Assembly (NCBI RefSeq): GCF_000730605.1
Contig: NZ_BBIS01000009.1
Coordinates: 62,001-126,000 of the forward strand
From: Pseudomonas monteilii NBRC 103158 = DSM 14164
Lineage (GTDB): Bacteria > Pseudomonadota > Gammaproteobacteria > Pseudomonadales > Pseudomonadaceae
Length of the DNA stretch: 64,000 nucleotides
Direction of reading: 5' to 3'
Position 1 is the stretch's first letter; each line of letters opens with the position of its first letter. Below, in pieces: positions 45,001 to 52,909 of the stretch. The notes beneath the pieces were generated by a model, which saw only the letters and a list, made by a program, of their open reading frames with translations, had not been told where the DNA came from and searched no databases. The position numbers and the translations under genes were made by a program.

Positions 45001-46208
45001 AGCCTGGCCGTGGGTACATCGGTGGCGATGGCATCGGGATAAACGCCTAGCCGGCCGAGATTGATCGCACGTTCGTCGAGGTCGGTGGCGAACACCTGTA
45101 CCTTGGCACTGCGCTGCCCCATCGCCAGCTGTTCGGTCGCAATCATCGCCAGGCTGTAGGCTTCCTCTCCCGAAGAGCAGCCTGCCGACCAGATGCGCAC
45201 TTCGCGTTGCAGGACTTCGCTGTCGTCATTGGCCAGGCCCGGCATCACCTGTTGTTGCAGGGCTTCGAAGGCGTCCCGGTCACGGAAGAAGTTGGTCACG
45301 CCGATCAGCATGTCAGCCAACAGGGCGCGACATTCCTCCGGATGACCCTCCAGGTAATCGCGATAGCTGGCCAGGTCGGTCTGCGCAGTGATATGCAAGC
45401 GCCGCTCAAGCCGGCGCAGGACCGTTGCCCGCTTGTAGTGCTGGAAGTCATGGCCGGTGCTGGCATGCAGGCGGGTGAGGATGTCGTCGAGCAGCGGGTC
45501 GCTCTGCGCCGGGTCGCCTGAGCGCTCGCCAAGGGGAGGCGGCAGGCTGTCGTCTTCGATCGCCGGCAGTTTGACCTTGCGCGCCGTGCGCCACAGTTCC
45601 AGAAGCTTGCCGGGAATCTCGGCCACCGGCAGGATCAGGTCGACCATGCCGGTAGCGATGGCTGCCTTGGGCATGTCGGAGTATTGGGCGTCATCGGGCG
45701 ATTGCACCAAGGTCACGCCACCCTGCTCCTTGATGCGCGACAGGCCCACGGCGCCATCGCTGCCGCAGCCTGAAAGAATCACGCAGAACGCATGGTCCTT
45801 GTGTACGTCCGCCAGGTCCCGGAAGAACAGATCGATGGCGACATGGTCGCCACGGCTACGCCTGGCCGGGCTGACCCGCAGGTAACCATCGTTGGTGGAA
45901 AGGCGGTTGGCCGGCGAAATCACATAGACGTGGTCACGCTCGATCGGTACCGGCTCGCTCACCTGGTACACCGGCATGCGCGTGACGCGCTGGATCAGGC
46001 GATCGGCCTGGCTCTGGTGGTCCGGCGACAAATGCAGTACCACGACGAACGCCATGCCACTATGCTCCGGGGCGTGCTGGAAAAACGTCTGGACCGCCTC
46101 CAGCCCGCCGGCCGATGCGCCGATGCCCACCACTGGGAAATCCAGGTGGCTGGGGCTCAGCGCAGGGTTGTGCGGCGACGCGAGGGTAGTCTTGCTGGAC
46201 GATTTCAT
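42099..46208 (-). CDS. CheB-CheR-PAS-histidine kinase-receiver fusion protein
   Basis: 1369 residues from the ATG at 46208. Domains in order: CheB methylesterase (about 22-205; Ser32 in GIGASAGG, His59, Asp in SGCGSDG), CheR methyltransferase (about 235-500; IWSAGCSSGEEAYSLAMI), a PAS-like segment (about 550-640), a long coiled coil (about 655-760, repeated NEELR/SEELETSKEELQSINEELL), two PAS domains (about 765-1000), histidine kinase (H-box SHELKHP; HATPase with GREGLGIGLSLVRQL) and a C-terminal receiver (LLVDDS, DIGMPGMDG). It combines receptor-methylation chemistry with phosphorelay. No transmembrane helix is seen, so it is cytosolic. No motility genes are nearby; its output is unknown. 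Confidence 0.94.
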   Translation of the reverse strand: MKSSSKTTLASPHNPALSPSHLDFPVVGIGASAGGLEAVQTFFQHAPEHSGMAFVVVLHLSPDHQSQADRLIQRVTRMPVYQVSEPVPIERDHVYVISPANRLSTNDGYLRVSPARRSRGDHVAIDLFFRDLADVHKDHAFCVILSGCGSDGAVGLSRIKEQGGVTLVQSPDDAQYSDMPKAAIATGMVDLILPVAEIPGKLLELWRTARKVKLPAIEDDSLPPPLGERSGDPAQSDPLLDDILTRLHASTGHDFQHYKRATVLRRLERRLHITAQTDLASYRDYLEGHPEECRALLADMLIGVTNFFRDRDAFEALQQQVMPGLANDDSEVLQREVRIWSAGCSSGEEAYSLAMIATEQLAMGQRSAKVQVFATDLDERAINLGRLGVYPDAIATDVPTARLRQFFIKEDQHYRVRKDIREKVLFARHNLLSDPPFSQLDLVVCRNLLIYLDREVQREILRLFHFALRKGGYLFLGSSESADVAADLFIAVDKRHRIFRAREVEPARRPGRLLTPDTLAARAKPKPMRKLSYAEVHHRALARHTPPSLIVDLDGNILHMSDGVGRFLRHAGGELSPSLLNLVLAPLRPVLRSSLLQAQNTGQPVTSGAAIITVDDHRVEVQVEVQPHQDEPSGSECLLVVLHVREAEQHSQPVIQQTDGMVLNTLERELQRTRQQLQETIEQSEISSQELTASNEEMQAINEELRLASEELETSKEELQSINEELLTVNYELKTKVDETDKVNDYLSNLIASTQIATVFVDRNLHIRWFTPRATDIFSMLPVDTGRSLLDITHRLEYPGLADDARAVIERETTIEREVIGQDQHWYLARLLPYRASEQNVDGSVLTFIDITKSRAAEERLRQGEERMRLVAESTHDFAIILLDEQGLIIDWNTGAALIFGYAKDEVIGQHYSLIFTEQDRENGEPARELRAARLHGRGQDERWHVRKDGSRFYCSGEVSRLKGSSLRGYVKIARDLTGHKRLQDEQSKRLAESQSSSHMKDEFFAVMSHELKHPLNLIQLNADILRRIPSVTSTDMASKAVNVIREAVTSQARIIDDLLDVARIRTGKLKLKTQPVDLCAVLQGICSVACNEQRGRNVRLALPADGEPVYVEADSTRVEQIIWNLLNNALKFSPADGEILLKLTRQDEQARLEVIDQGIGLAENSLEDIFELFNQAASTGHGREGLGIGLSLVRQLVEAHGGAVSVESPGIGQGCTFIITLPLRVYTQQPQDQGDVLPPEGRLKGVRILLVDDSLDVLEVMEQLLLMEDADVDAYSDPKLALQSAADARYDVIISDIGMPGMDGHALIQALRGLEHLRYIPAIALTGYGASADQYKSRQSGFDRHLNKPVGYDDLIDAIERLNGSASV

Positions 46209-46329
46209 GGGCACGAGCCTTGTGCGAACCGGGAATGAGCAGTGGCAGCGATTATAGGCCCGACACCGATCAATCGACGAGCGGGTTCAAGGTTAGGACT
46301 GGCTACGCTGGCCAAAGTGCCGCTGTCGG

Positions 46330-47427
46330 TCAAAGGGCCTGGGGCTGCTCGCGGTGTTGCGGCAGTGCGGTGACCTTGATGGCACGGACCGGCACGGCAA
46401 ACTTGGCACCGATTCTGTTGAAGCGCTCGAGCAGGTGGAAATTGATTGCCTGCTGGATATCCATATAGAGGTTGTAGCCCGGGTCCTTCACGATATAGAC
46501 GCATTCGAACTCCAGGGCCTCTTTGCCAAAACCCCGCAGGTGGGCGCGGTCGAAACGCACCTGCTGCTGGGCCTTGATCGCTTCCTCGACGATGGCGGGC
46601 GCCTGTTTTACCGCCTCGGTGGGCGTGTCGTAGGACAAGCCGAACTCGAATACGATGCGGCGCTCCTGCAAGCGCTTGTAGTTCTGGATGGTGCTGCTGA
46701 TCATGCTGGCATTGGCCATGACGATCTGCTCGCCACCCAGGCTGCGGATGCGCGTGGTCTTCAGCCCCACATGCTCCACCGTACCGGCCAGCGGCCCGAT
46801 GACGATGAAGTCACCGACCTCGAACGGCTTGTCGACGGCGATCGACAACGAGGCGAACAGGTCACCCAGGATGTTCTGCACAGCCAGGGCGACGGCAATC
46901 CCGCCCACACCCAGGCTGGCCACGAAGGCGGTGATATTGACGCCCAGATTGGACAGCATGGCCAGCAACACCACCGACCACAGCAGCACCCGTGCGCCCC
47001 AGGCCGAAAGCGTGGCCAGCGCACTGCCTTGGTAAAGGCCGTCGGCGCTGTGCCGGCTGAAGTAGCGGGTCAGGCCCAGCGCGATGGCGCGATTGACCCA
47101 GAGGCCGATCTGCAGGGCAGCGACCACGAACCACAAGCTACTGACCCGGCCCAACCAGCGCTCGGGCAGGTCCAGCATGCTCAAACCCACCAGCAGCGAA
47201 GCAAGCAGCAGCAGGCTGTTGCTGGTGCCGGCCAATACCTTGGCCAGCACCTGGCTCATTGCCCCGTCATGTTCGGACCAGCGCTGCACCCGGCGCATCA
47301 ACAGGCCGATGACAGCTCTGGCAACCACGAACGTCAGCACGGCAACGCACAGCGCTACCAGCAAGTTGAGAATGGAAATGCCAAAGAATGTGGTGTCGGT
47401 GAACAGTTCAATGATTCGATCATCCAT
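46330..47427 (-). CDS. MscS-family mechanosensitive channel
   Basis: 365 residues. N-terminal membrane helices (about 15-190), then the pore helix and beta domain signature GVGGIAVALAVQNILGDLFASLSIAVDKPFEVGDFIVIG, and the C-terminal vestibule. It is larger than E. coli MscS (286), with one or two additional helices. Inner membrane; releases solutes on hypo-osmotic shock. Upstream gene (DUF4142) is on the same strand with a 72-nt gap. Confidence 0.92.
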   Translation of the reverse strand: MDDRIIELFTDTTFFGISILNLLVALCVAVLTFVVARAVIGLLMRRVQRWSEHDGAMSQVLAKVLAGTSNSLLLLASLLVGLSMLDLPERWLGRVSSLWFVVAALQIGLWVNRAIALGLTRYFSRHSADGLYQGSALATLSAWGARVLLWSVVLLAMLSNLGVNITAFVASLGVGGIAVALAVQNILGDLFASLSIAVDKPFEVGDFIVIGPLAGTVEHVGLKTTRIRSLGGEQIVMANASMISSTIQNYKRLQERRIVFEFGLSYDTPTEAVKQAPAIVEEAIKAQQQVRFDRAHLRGFGKEALEFECVYIVKDPGYNLYMDIQQAINFHLLERFNRIGAKFAVPVRAIKVTALPQHREQPQAL

Positions 47428-47499
47428 GGGGAGCCCACCTCCAGATGGCTCATGGCAGGGCCGCAGGGCGGCCCCTGGGATTGCGCGGTGACGTGTGGG

Positions 47500-48000
47500 T
47501 TACTTGCCGTGGGTGGCTTGCAGCGCCTTGGCCTGTTCCAGATGGTGTTGCAGCGTTGGCAGCTTGTCGCTGGCGAAGGCCTTGAGCTCCGGCTTGTCGG
47601 AGGAGGCGGCCTCTTTCTTGAACAGTTCCACGGCCTTCTCGTGCGCGTCGACCTGGTTATTGACGTATGACCGGTCGAACGACTCGTCGCGCCATTCGAG
47701 GATCATCTTCTTGACCTTGTCGGTCAGCGCCGCTTCGTCGGGCACGCTGATGTCCAGCTTGCGGGCGATATCACCGAGTTCCTGGTTGGCTTTGGTATGG
47801 TCTGTGACCATTTGCTGGGCGAATTGCTTGATGTCTGCGCTCTGGCTCTTTTCCTGCGCCAGGTTGGCGGTGACCACTTCGGCGATACCGGCTTCAGTGG
47901 CCGCATCGACGAAATCGTCCGAAGACGCTGCCTGTACCTGCAGCGAAGCCAGGCCCATCAACAGGGTAACTCCGGCGATTTTCAAGAATGGTGTGCTCAT
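47500..48000 (-). CDS. DUF4142 periplasmic protein
   Basis: 166 residues. Signal peptide (about 1-24, ending LQVQAA), then a DUF4142 ferritin-like four-helix region: DDFVDAATEAGIAEVVTANLAQEKSQSADIKQFAQQMVTDHTKANQELGDIA and DAHEKAVELFKKEA. Members are small exported helical proteins linked to envelope or stress conditions. It may be co-transcribed with the MscS gene. Confidence 0.9.
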   Translation of the reverse strand: MSTPFLKIAGVTLLMGLASLQVQAASSDDFVDAATEAGIAEVVTANLAQEKSQSADIKQFAQQMVTDHTKANQELGDIARKLDISVPDEAALTDKVKKMILEWRDESFDRSYVNNQVDAHEKAVELFKKEAASSDKPELKAFASDKLPTLQHHLEQAKALQATHGK

Positions 48001-48212
48001 GTCTCACTCCTTCGTTCTGTTGGCGCGACCTCAATGTCGCACTCGGTTGAACCGCAGGAGTGGGTGAAGGTTTAGTTTTTCTGAAAAACAGGGCTGCCGT
48101 GGCGCAATCTGCGTTTCGGGGCACCGCTCATCCGCTATGTCGTAATCAGAACGAATTCAGGGGGACAGGTGGGACTCGTTGGTTTAGGTCTTCACAAAAA
48201 CGAGTAGCCATC

Positions 48213-48398
48213 ATGAAAAACAACCTGTTCGCCATGTTGCTGTTGACTGCCAGTTTCTCGCTGCTCGGAGGTTGCTTCGACCGCGATAGTGATCATCCAG
48301 CGAAGGATGCCGACCCAAGCAAACCGTCACTTCAGATGCAGCAACCCAGTGACCCTGTAACTAACCCTCCAGCTGACACCAAACCGCAGAATCAATGA
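48213..48398 (+). CDS. Small lipoprotein, function unknown
   Basis: 61 residues from the ATG at 48213. Lipoprotein signal with lipobox LLGGC (cleavage before Cys at about residue 21), followed by a short, proline- and aspartate-rich mature part (DRDSDHPAKDADPSKPS). There is no recognisable domain. Its stop codon overlaps the start of the di-iron enzyme gene by 4 nt (ATGA), so it appears to head that operon. The upstream gap 48001-48212 shows no recognisable promoter. Confidence 0.7.
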   Translation: MKNNLFAMLLLTASFSLLGGCFDRDSDHPAKDADPSKPSLQMQQPSDPVTNPPADTKPQNQ

Positions 48399-49738
48399 GT
48401 GAGGTACAGGGCATGGTGGCGACGACAAAGGCAGGTATAAGGCCTCACAATGCCAACTTAGGGCTGGAGCATCGCTATCGAGCGCTACTTGAGGGCCCGG
48501 AGCCCACCACCGAGGCCTGGCTGGAGGAGCAACTGCGTCTGGCCCGTGCGCTTTCCGACGACCTGCCAGATGATCCTGGGCTAATCCCGCAATGGGCCGA
48601 TAACCATGCGGGCCGTGTCGCCAGCGAGCATGCGGCCTATCTGGAACAACGGCGTCAGGGCGGCCCCCGTCGTTTTTTTGCCAATCGTGCCCATGCCTTG
48701 TGGTTTTTGCAGCAAGTCGCGCCGACCAAAGCGGTCGACGGCGCATGGCTACACGGAGCCCTATGGCATTGGCAGGACCCGCGCTTCCATGGGCTGATCC
48801 GCACCTTCCTCGAAGAACTCGGCGACGGCGACCCACGCTGCAATCACGTGCTGATCTACCAGCGCTTGCTCAGCCGTCTGGGTTGCTCACAGGAGCGGCC
48901 GCTTGACCCCGCTCGTTACCTGCAGGGCGCGCTGCAACTGGCCTTGGGGCAGCACTGCCAGCGATTCTTGCCGGAAGTGGTCGGTTACAACCTGGGTTAC
49001 GAGCAACCGCCCTTGCACCTGCTGATCACCACCCACGAGCTGGCCGAGCTAGGTATCGACGCCCATTACTTCCAGTTGCACGTGACCATCGACAATGCCG
49101 CCAGCGGCCACGCGAGGCGTGCCGTGGAGTGCTTCACCGAGCTGGCACGGGATCAGGGGCCGGCGTTCTATGAACGCGTGAGACACGGCTACCGGCTTAA
49201 TGACCTGGGTATAGACACGCCCTCGTTGATCGCCTCGTTCGACCTGCATGCGGAGTTGCTAAGTACATTGGAACGCAAGCGCATCTACGGGCAGTGCATG
49301 CATTCAGACCGCTGTCGCCTGCAAGGACGCACCATCAACCAGTGGCTTGCTGAGCCCGGCGCGATGCCCGGGTTTCTTGAAGCATTACAGGCTCAAGGCT
49401 GGATCAAGCGTGACAGCGATCCTGGGCAAAGCCGCTTCTGGTCGCTGATCGAGGGCCCGACCGCAGCCATGTTCGGTGTGTTCGATGCCTATGAAAAGCA
49501 ACTCTGGCATGACTGGATCGCCGGCTCCTGGCAAGGCACCGGAATCCGTCGGGTGCCGCCAGGGCAATGGGAACATGCCTTGCAACTGGACGATAAAGTC
49601 CCCATCGCATCCCAGGTACCGGACATACCTGCGCTAATCGATGCAATGGCCGGCAATCGGCACGCCACCCCTCAGGGCCTGCACGCCACTCATGCGTTCA
49701 TCCAGGCCACCGGTTTGATGAACGGAGGGCTTCATTGA
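48395..49738 (+). CDS. Iron-containing redox enzyme (haem-oxygenase-like di-iron fold)
   Basis: 447 residues. The C-terminal half holds the family pattern LITTHELAELGIDAHYFQLHVTIDNAASGHARRAVECF (about 210-248), which supplies the Glu/His/Asp metal ligands of haem-oxygenase-like di-iron oxidases (related to UndA, BesC and SznF). The N-terminal 100 residues are an extension. The start at 48395 overlaps the lipoprotein stop; the ATG at 48413 has GAGG before it and may be the real one. The next gene overlaps by 1 nt. Chemistry of characterised relatives includes N-oxygenation and C-C cleavage; this one's substrate is unknown. Confidence 0.85.
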   Translation: MSEVQGMVATTKAGIRPHNANLGLEHRYRALLEGPEPTTEAWLEEQLRLARALSDDLPDDPGLIPQWADNHAGRVASEHAAYLEQRRQGGPRRFFANRAHALWFLQQVAPTKAVDGAWLHGALWHWQDPRFHGLIRTFLEELGDGDPRCNHVLIYQRLLSRLGCSQERPLDPARYLQGALQLALGQHCQRFLPEVVGYNLGYEQPPLHLLITTHELAELGIDAHYFQLHVTIDNAASGHARRAVECFTELARDQGPAFYERVRHGYRLNDLGIDTPSLIASFDLHAELLSTLERKRIYGQCMHSDRCRLQGRTINQWLAEPGAMPGFLEALQAQGWIKRDSDPGQSRFWSLIEGPTAAMFGVFDAYEKQLWHDWIAGSWQGTGIRRVPPGQWEHALQLDDKVPIASQVPDIPALIDAMAGNRHATPQGLHATHAFIQATGLMNGGLH

Positions 49739-50691
49739 TGCTGCTCGACCAAGACCAGATCCGTGCCGATGAGGCCTTGCTGCAGTTGGGGAAACGCTTG
49801 CGTGCCGACGGCTATCGTTTTATCTGCGTGACGCCGGCGACCCAAGCCAGGGTCAATGCCCGGGACGATGCGCAGCAGGCGCGTACCTTGCGTGATGTGT
49901 TCGGCTGGAGTAGGCCATTCGCCGCGTCACTGCTAAGCCCCGACGAACTGGAGCAGCTGCGCCTCGCTGGCGTGCTGGAGGCCCAAGGTGCACTGTGGCG
50001 CAGCACTGTGCGCTGGTCCAGCCTGGACGATCTGTTGCTGGTACATGCTGCCTGGCCAACGGACAGCCGCGACGCGGTGTTCTTTGGCCCGGACAGCTAC
50101 CGTTTCGCCCAGCTGATACACGATCATTTGAGAAGCACGCCCGAGCGCGTGCAGCATGCCGTAGACATCGGCTGTGGCAGCGGTGTAGGGGCGTTGCTGA
50201 TCGCTCGCGCCGCCCAACACGCGCAGGTTTGCGCAGTGGACATTAACCCTATGGCATTGCGCTACACCGCCATCAATGCCGCCTTGGCCGGTGTGGCCAA
50301 TGTTTCGGTCGAGCGCAGTGACCTGCTCAATGACATCGCGGGTACGTTCGACCTGATCGTCGCCAACCCGCCGTACATGCTCGACGCCGGCCAGCGCGCC
50401 TACCGCCACGGCGGCGGCGCACTGGGTGCCGAGCTGTCGCTGCGCATCGTCGAGCAAGCCCTTGAGCGCCTGTCGCCCGGGGGGACGCTGCTGCTCTACA
50501 CCGGTGTCGCCATCGTCGAGGGGCGCGACGCGCTGCTCGAAGCCATGCGGTTACGCCTGGCGGGGCCTGCGTTCAGTTGGTTCTATCGCGAGCTGGACCC
50601 AGATGTATTCGGTGAGCAATTGCTTGAACCCGGTTACGAGCAGGTCGAGCGCATTGCCGCCGTGGCCCTGACCGTCACCCGTCGCGGCTGA
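49738..50691 (+). CDS. SAM-dependent methyltransferase with NPPY motif (HemK/PrmC-like)
   Basis: 317 residues from the ATG at 49738, preceded by GGAGGG; a TTG one codon earlier is less likely. SAM-binding DIGCGSGVGALLIA (about 142), acidic loop VCAVDIN and the catalytic VANPPYM (about 209). NPPY marks methylation of a planar nitrogen, as in PrmC. The N-terminal domain (1-130) differs from PrmC, so the target is probably not release factor. It is embedded in an operon between the di-iron enzyme and a GCS2-type ligase. Confidence 0.88.
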   Translation: MLLDQDQIRADEALLQLGKRLRADGYRFICVTPATQARVNARDDAQQARTLRDVFGWSRPFAASLLSPDELEQLRLAGVLEAQGALWRSTVRWSSLDDLLLVHAAWPTDSRDAVFFGPDSYRFAQLIHDHLRSTPERVQHAVDIGCGSGVGALLIARAAQHAQVCAVDINPMALRYTAINAALAGVANVSVERSDLLNDIAGTFDLIVANPPYMLDAGQRAYRHGGGALGAELSLRIVEQALERLSPGGTLLLYTGVAIVEGRDALLEAMRLRLAGPAFSWFYRELDPDVFGEQLLEPGYEQVERIAAVALTVTRRG

Positions 50692-50698
50692 TAGCGTC

Positions 50699-51805
50699 GT
50701 GGCGCGGCAATGTACGTTTGGCATCGAGGAAGAATACCTGCTGGTGAAGCTGGCCACCGGGCAGGTCATGGCTGCTCCGTCAGCCGCCGTGGCCCGCTGT
50801 TGTCGGGATGCGCTGGGCCCGTGGTTCGCCGAGGAAATGTTCCACAGCCAGATAGAGGCCGCTTCGCCCATATTCGACGCACTGCATCAGGCGCGTGATT
50901 TCTTTGGCGAGCGGCGTCAGCGCCTGGCCCAGGCGCTGGCCGAGGAGGGCGCCGGCCTGTACGGCGCGGCGAGCCACCCCAGCGCCCGGTGGCTGCGCCA
51001 GCGTCCTCGTGGCACTGCGCACTATCGCCAGTTGTTCGACGATTACCAGCTGGTGGCCCGGCGCAGCCTGTTGAATGGTCTGCACGTGCACGTCGGCGTA
51101 CCGGTGGGCATTGATCGGATACGAGTGATCAATCGGGTGCTGTACTGGCTGCCCTTGTTGTTGGCGCTCAGTACCTCGTCTGCGTATTGGGGCGGTGAGG
51201 ATACAGGCTACATGAGCTACCGCCGCGCAGTGTGCGGGGAATGGCCGCACATGGGCCTGCCAGAGCCTTTGCCGGACTGGAGCGCGTACCAGCGCTACCG
51301 GGCATTGCTGCAACGGACCGGTAGCCTGGCCGAGGACGGTGATTTCTGGTGGGCGATCAGGCCCTCGCGGCGGTTTCCGACGGTCGAGCTGCGTATCTGC
51401 GATGGCTGCCCGCGGCTGGAAGATGCGCTGGCCGTCGCCGGCCTGTTTCGCCACCTGGTCGAGCAGGCGCTGGCCCGCCACGATGACCCCGCCAGCCGCG
51501 AGATGCGCTGGGTCACCCAGGAGAACTACTGGCGCGCCCTGCGTCAGGGCCGCCTGGCCACCTTCATCGGTGTCCACGAGCAACAGCCGGTCAGCGCCGA
51601 GGGCTGGCTGATGCAGTTGCAGCAGCAGTGCCCGGCTGACACCGCCGATACCGAGCGTTCATTCATTCAGGCCCGGCACATCCTGCGCGAGGGCAGCAGC
51701 GCCGATCGCCAGCGCCAAGCCTTCGCGCTGGCCAGTGAACAGGGCCTGGATAACCGCCAGGCGATGCGCGCAGTGGCCGGGCAGGTGATGCGCGACTATC
51801 GGTAG
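50699..51805 (+). CDS. Carboxylate-amine ligase (GCS2/YbdK family)
   Basis: 368 residues with a GTG start 7 nt after the methyltransferase stop. FGIEEEYLLV at the N-terminus, LLNGLHVHVGVP and PTVELRICDG are the core of the glutamate-cysteine ligase 2 family. Such enzymes join a carboxylate to an amine using ATP (gamma-glutamyl amide formation in known members). Within an operon with an oxidase and a methyltransferase this suggests synthesis of a modified amide; that is inference. The gap 51806-51924 contains no gene. Confidence 0.9.
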   Translation: MARQCTFGIEEEYLLVKLATGQVMAAPSAAVARCCRDALGPWFAEEMFHSQIEAASPIFDALHQARDFFGERRQRLAQALAEEGAGLYGAASHPSARWLRQRPRGTAHYRQLFDDYQLVARRSLLNGLHVHVGVPVGIDRIRVINRVLYWLPLLLALSTSSAYWGGEDTGYMSYRRAVCGEWPHMGLPEPLPDWSAYQRYRALLQRTGSLAEDGDFWWAIRPSRRFPTVELRICDGCPRLEDALAVAGLFRHLVEQALARHDDPASREMRWVTQENYWRALRQGRLATFIGVHEQQPVSAEGWLMQLQQQCPADTADTERSFIQARHILREGSSADRQRQAFALASEQGLDNRQAMRAVAGQVMRDYR

Positions 51806-51924
51806 GGCCGGTGGCGAACCGCTGCCCTGATGGCCTGACTTGGAAATCCGGATAAACCTTTGCGGCGCTGCGCAGTCAGTTTCAGAAAGGGCCCGGATAC
51901 TCAAGAGGGCTAGGGAGGTGGCTG

Positions 51925-52062
51925 ATGAAACTCTTCTGTCTGCTGCGGGGCTGCCAATGGCGCAGCTTGGTGGTGTGTGAAGTCGCCGGGCTTCACTGCC
52001 AATGTTGCGAACGCTGTGGCGCGTTGCGCTACAGCCAGCCCGGTCAACCTTTCAATGTGTAG
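51925..52062 (+). CDS. Cys-rich 45-residue protein upstream of ku
   Basis: 45 residues with an excellent GGGAGG site 6 nt before the ATG. Composition is striking: seven Cys (residues 5, 10, 18, 25, 27, 28, 31), with HCQCCERCG, which could bind zinc or another metal. It ends 9 nt before the ku start codon, so the two are probably co-transcribed. I recall a family of small Cys-rich Pseudomonas proteins of this kind but cannot verify membership. Confidence 0.8.
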   Translation: MKLFCLLRGCQWRSLVVCEVAGLHCQCCERCGALRYSQPGQPFNV

Positions 52063-52071
52063 GAGCGGACC

Positions 52072-52908
52072 ATGGCCCGGTCAATCTGGAAAGGCGCGAT
52101 CAGCTTCGGCTTGGTGCACATCCCCGTCTCGCTGAATACCGCCGTGCGCAGCGAGCGTGTGGACTTCGACTGGCTGGACAAGCGCAGCATGGAGCCGGTT
52201 GGCTACAAGCGGGTGAACAAGGTGACCGGCAAGGACATCGACAAGGAGCACATCGTCAAAGGGGTGGAGTACGAAAAGGGCCGCTACGTGGTGATCAGCG
52301 AGGAAGAAATCCGCAAGGCCAGGCCCGAGGCGACCCAGACCATCGACATCTTCTCGTTCGTCGATGCCGGCGACATTCCGCTGCAACAGTTTGACACCCC
52401 CTACTACCTGAGCCCCGACCGTCGTGGCGGCAAGGTCTATGCCTTGCTGCGCGAGACCCTGCACAGCACCGGCAAGGTGGCCTTGGCCACCGTGGTGCTG
52501 CACACCCGCCAGCACCTGGCCCTGCTGCGCCCGCTGGAAGATGCACTGGTATTGATCACTCTGCGCTGGCCGGAAGAGGTGCGCGGGCTGGATACGCTGG
52601 AGCTGGACAAGAGCGTGACCGAGAGCAAGGTCGACAAGCGTGAGCTGGAGATGGCGCGGCGCCTGGTGGAGGACATGAGCGGGCAATGGACGCCGGATGA
52701 TTACCATGATGCGTTTCGCCAGACCATCCTCGACCTGGTGGAGGAGAAGGCCAGTAAAGGCAAGATCGAGACCGTGGACAAAGGCGAAGGCGCGGCGGCG
52801 GAGAAGGGCGCCGACATCATCGACCTCACCGAACTGCTCAAACGCAGCCTCGGTGGCAAGACCAAGCCAAAGAAACCGGCGGCCAAGCGGCCACGCAAGG
52901 CCTCTTGA
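52072..52908 (+). CDS. ku: Ku DNA end-binding protein (non-homologous end joining)
   Basis: 278 residues. Bacterial Ku core (1-235): MARSIWKGAISFGLVHIPVSL, CX-free bridge region, TPYYLSPDRRGGKVYALLRETL, KVALATVVLHTRQHLALLRPLEDALVL. A lysine-rich C-terminal tail (KTKPKKPAAKRPRKAS) follows, as in other bacterial Ku proteins where it binds DNA and stimulates LigD. Homodimer that loads on DNA ends and recruits the LigD encoded about 3 kb away on the other strand. It is convergent with the glycosyltransferase gene. Confidence 0.96.
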   Translation: MARSIWKGAISFGLVHIPVSLNTAVRSERVDFDWLDKRSMEPVGYKRVNKVTGKDIDKEHIVKGVEYEKGRYVVISEEEIRKARPEATQTIDIFSFVDAGDIPLQQFDTPYYLSPDRRGGKVYALLRETLHSTGKVALATVVLHTRQHLALLRPLEDALVLITLRWPEEVRGLDTLELDKSVTESKVDKRELEMARRLVEDMSGQWTPDDYHDAFRQTILDLVEEKASKGKIETVDKGEGAAAEKGADIIDLTELLKRSLGGKTKPKKPAAKRPRKAS

Positions 52909-52909
52909 G

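Noticed and set aside
48395..49738. Haem oxygenase proper
   Set aside because: The family resemblance is to haem-oxygenase-like di-iron enzymes; there is no heme-oxygenase proximal-His signature and the protein is about twice as long.
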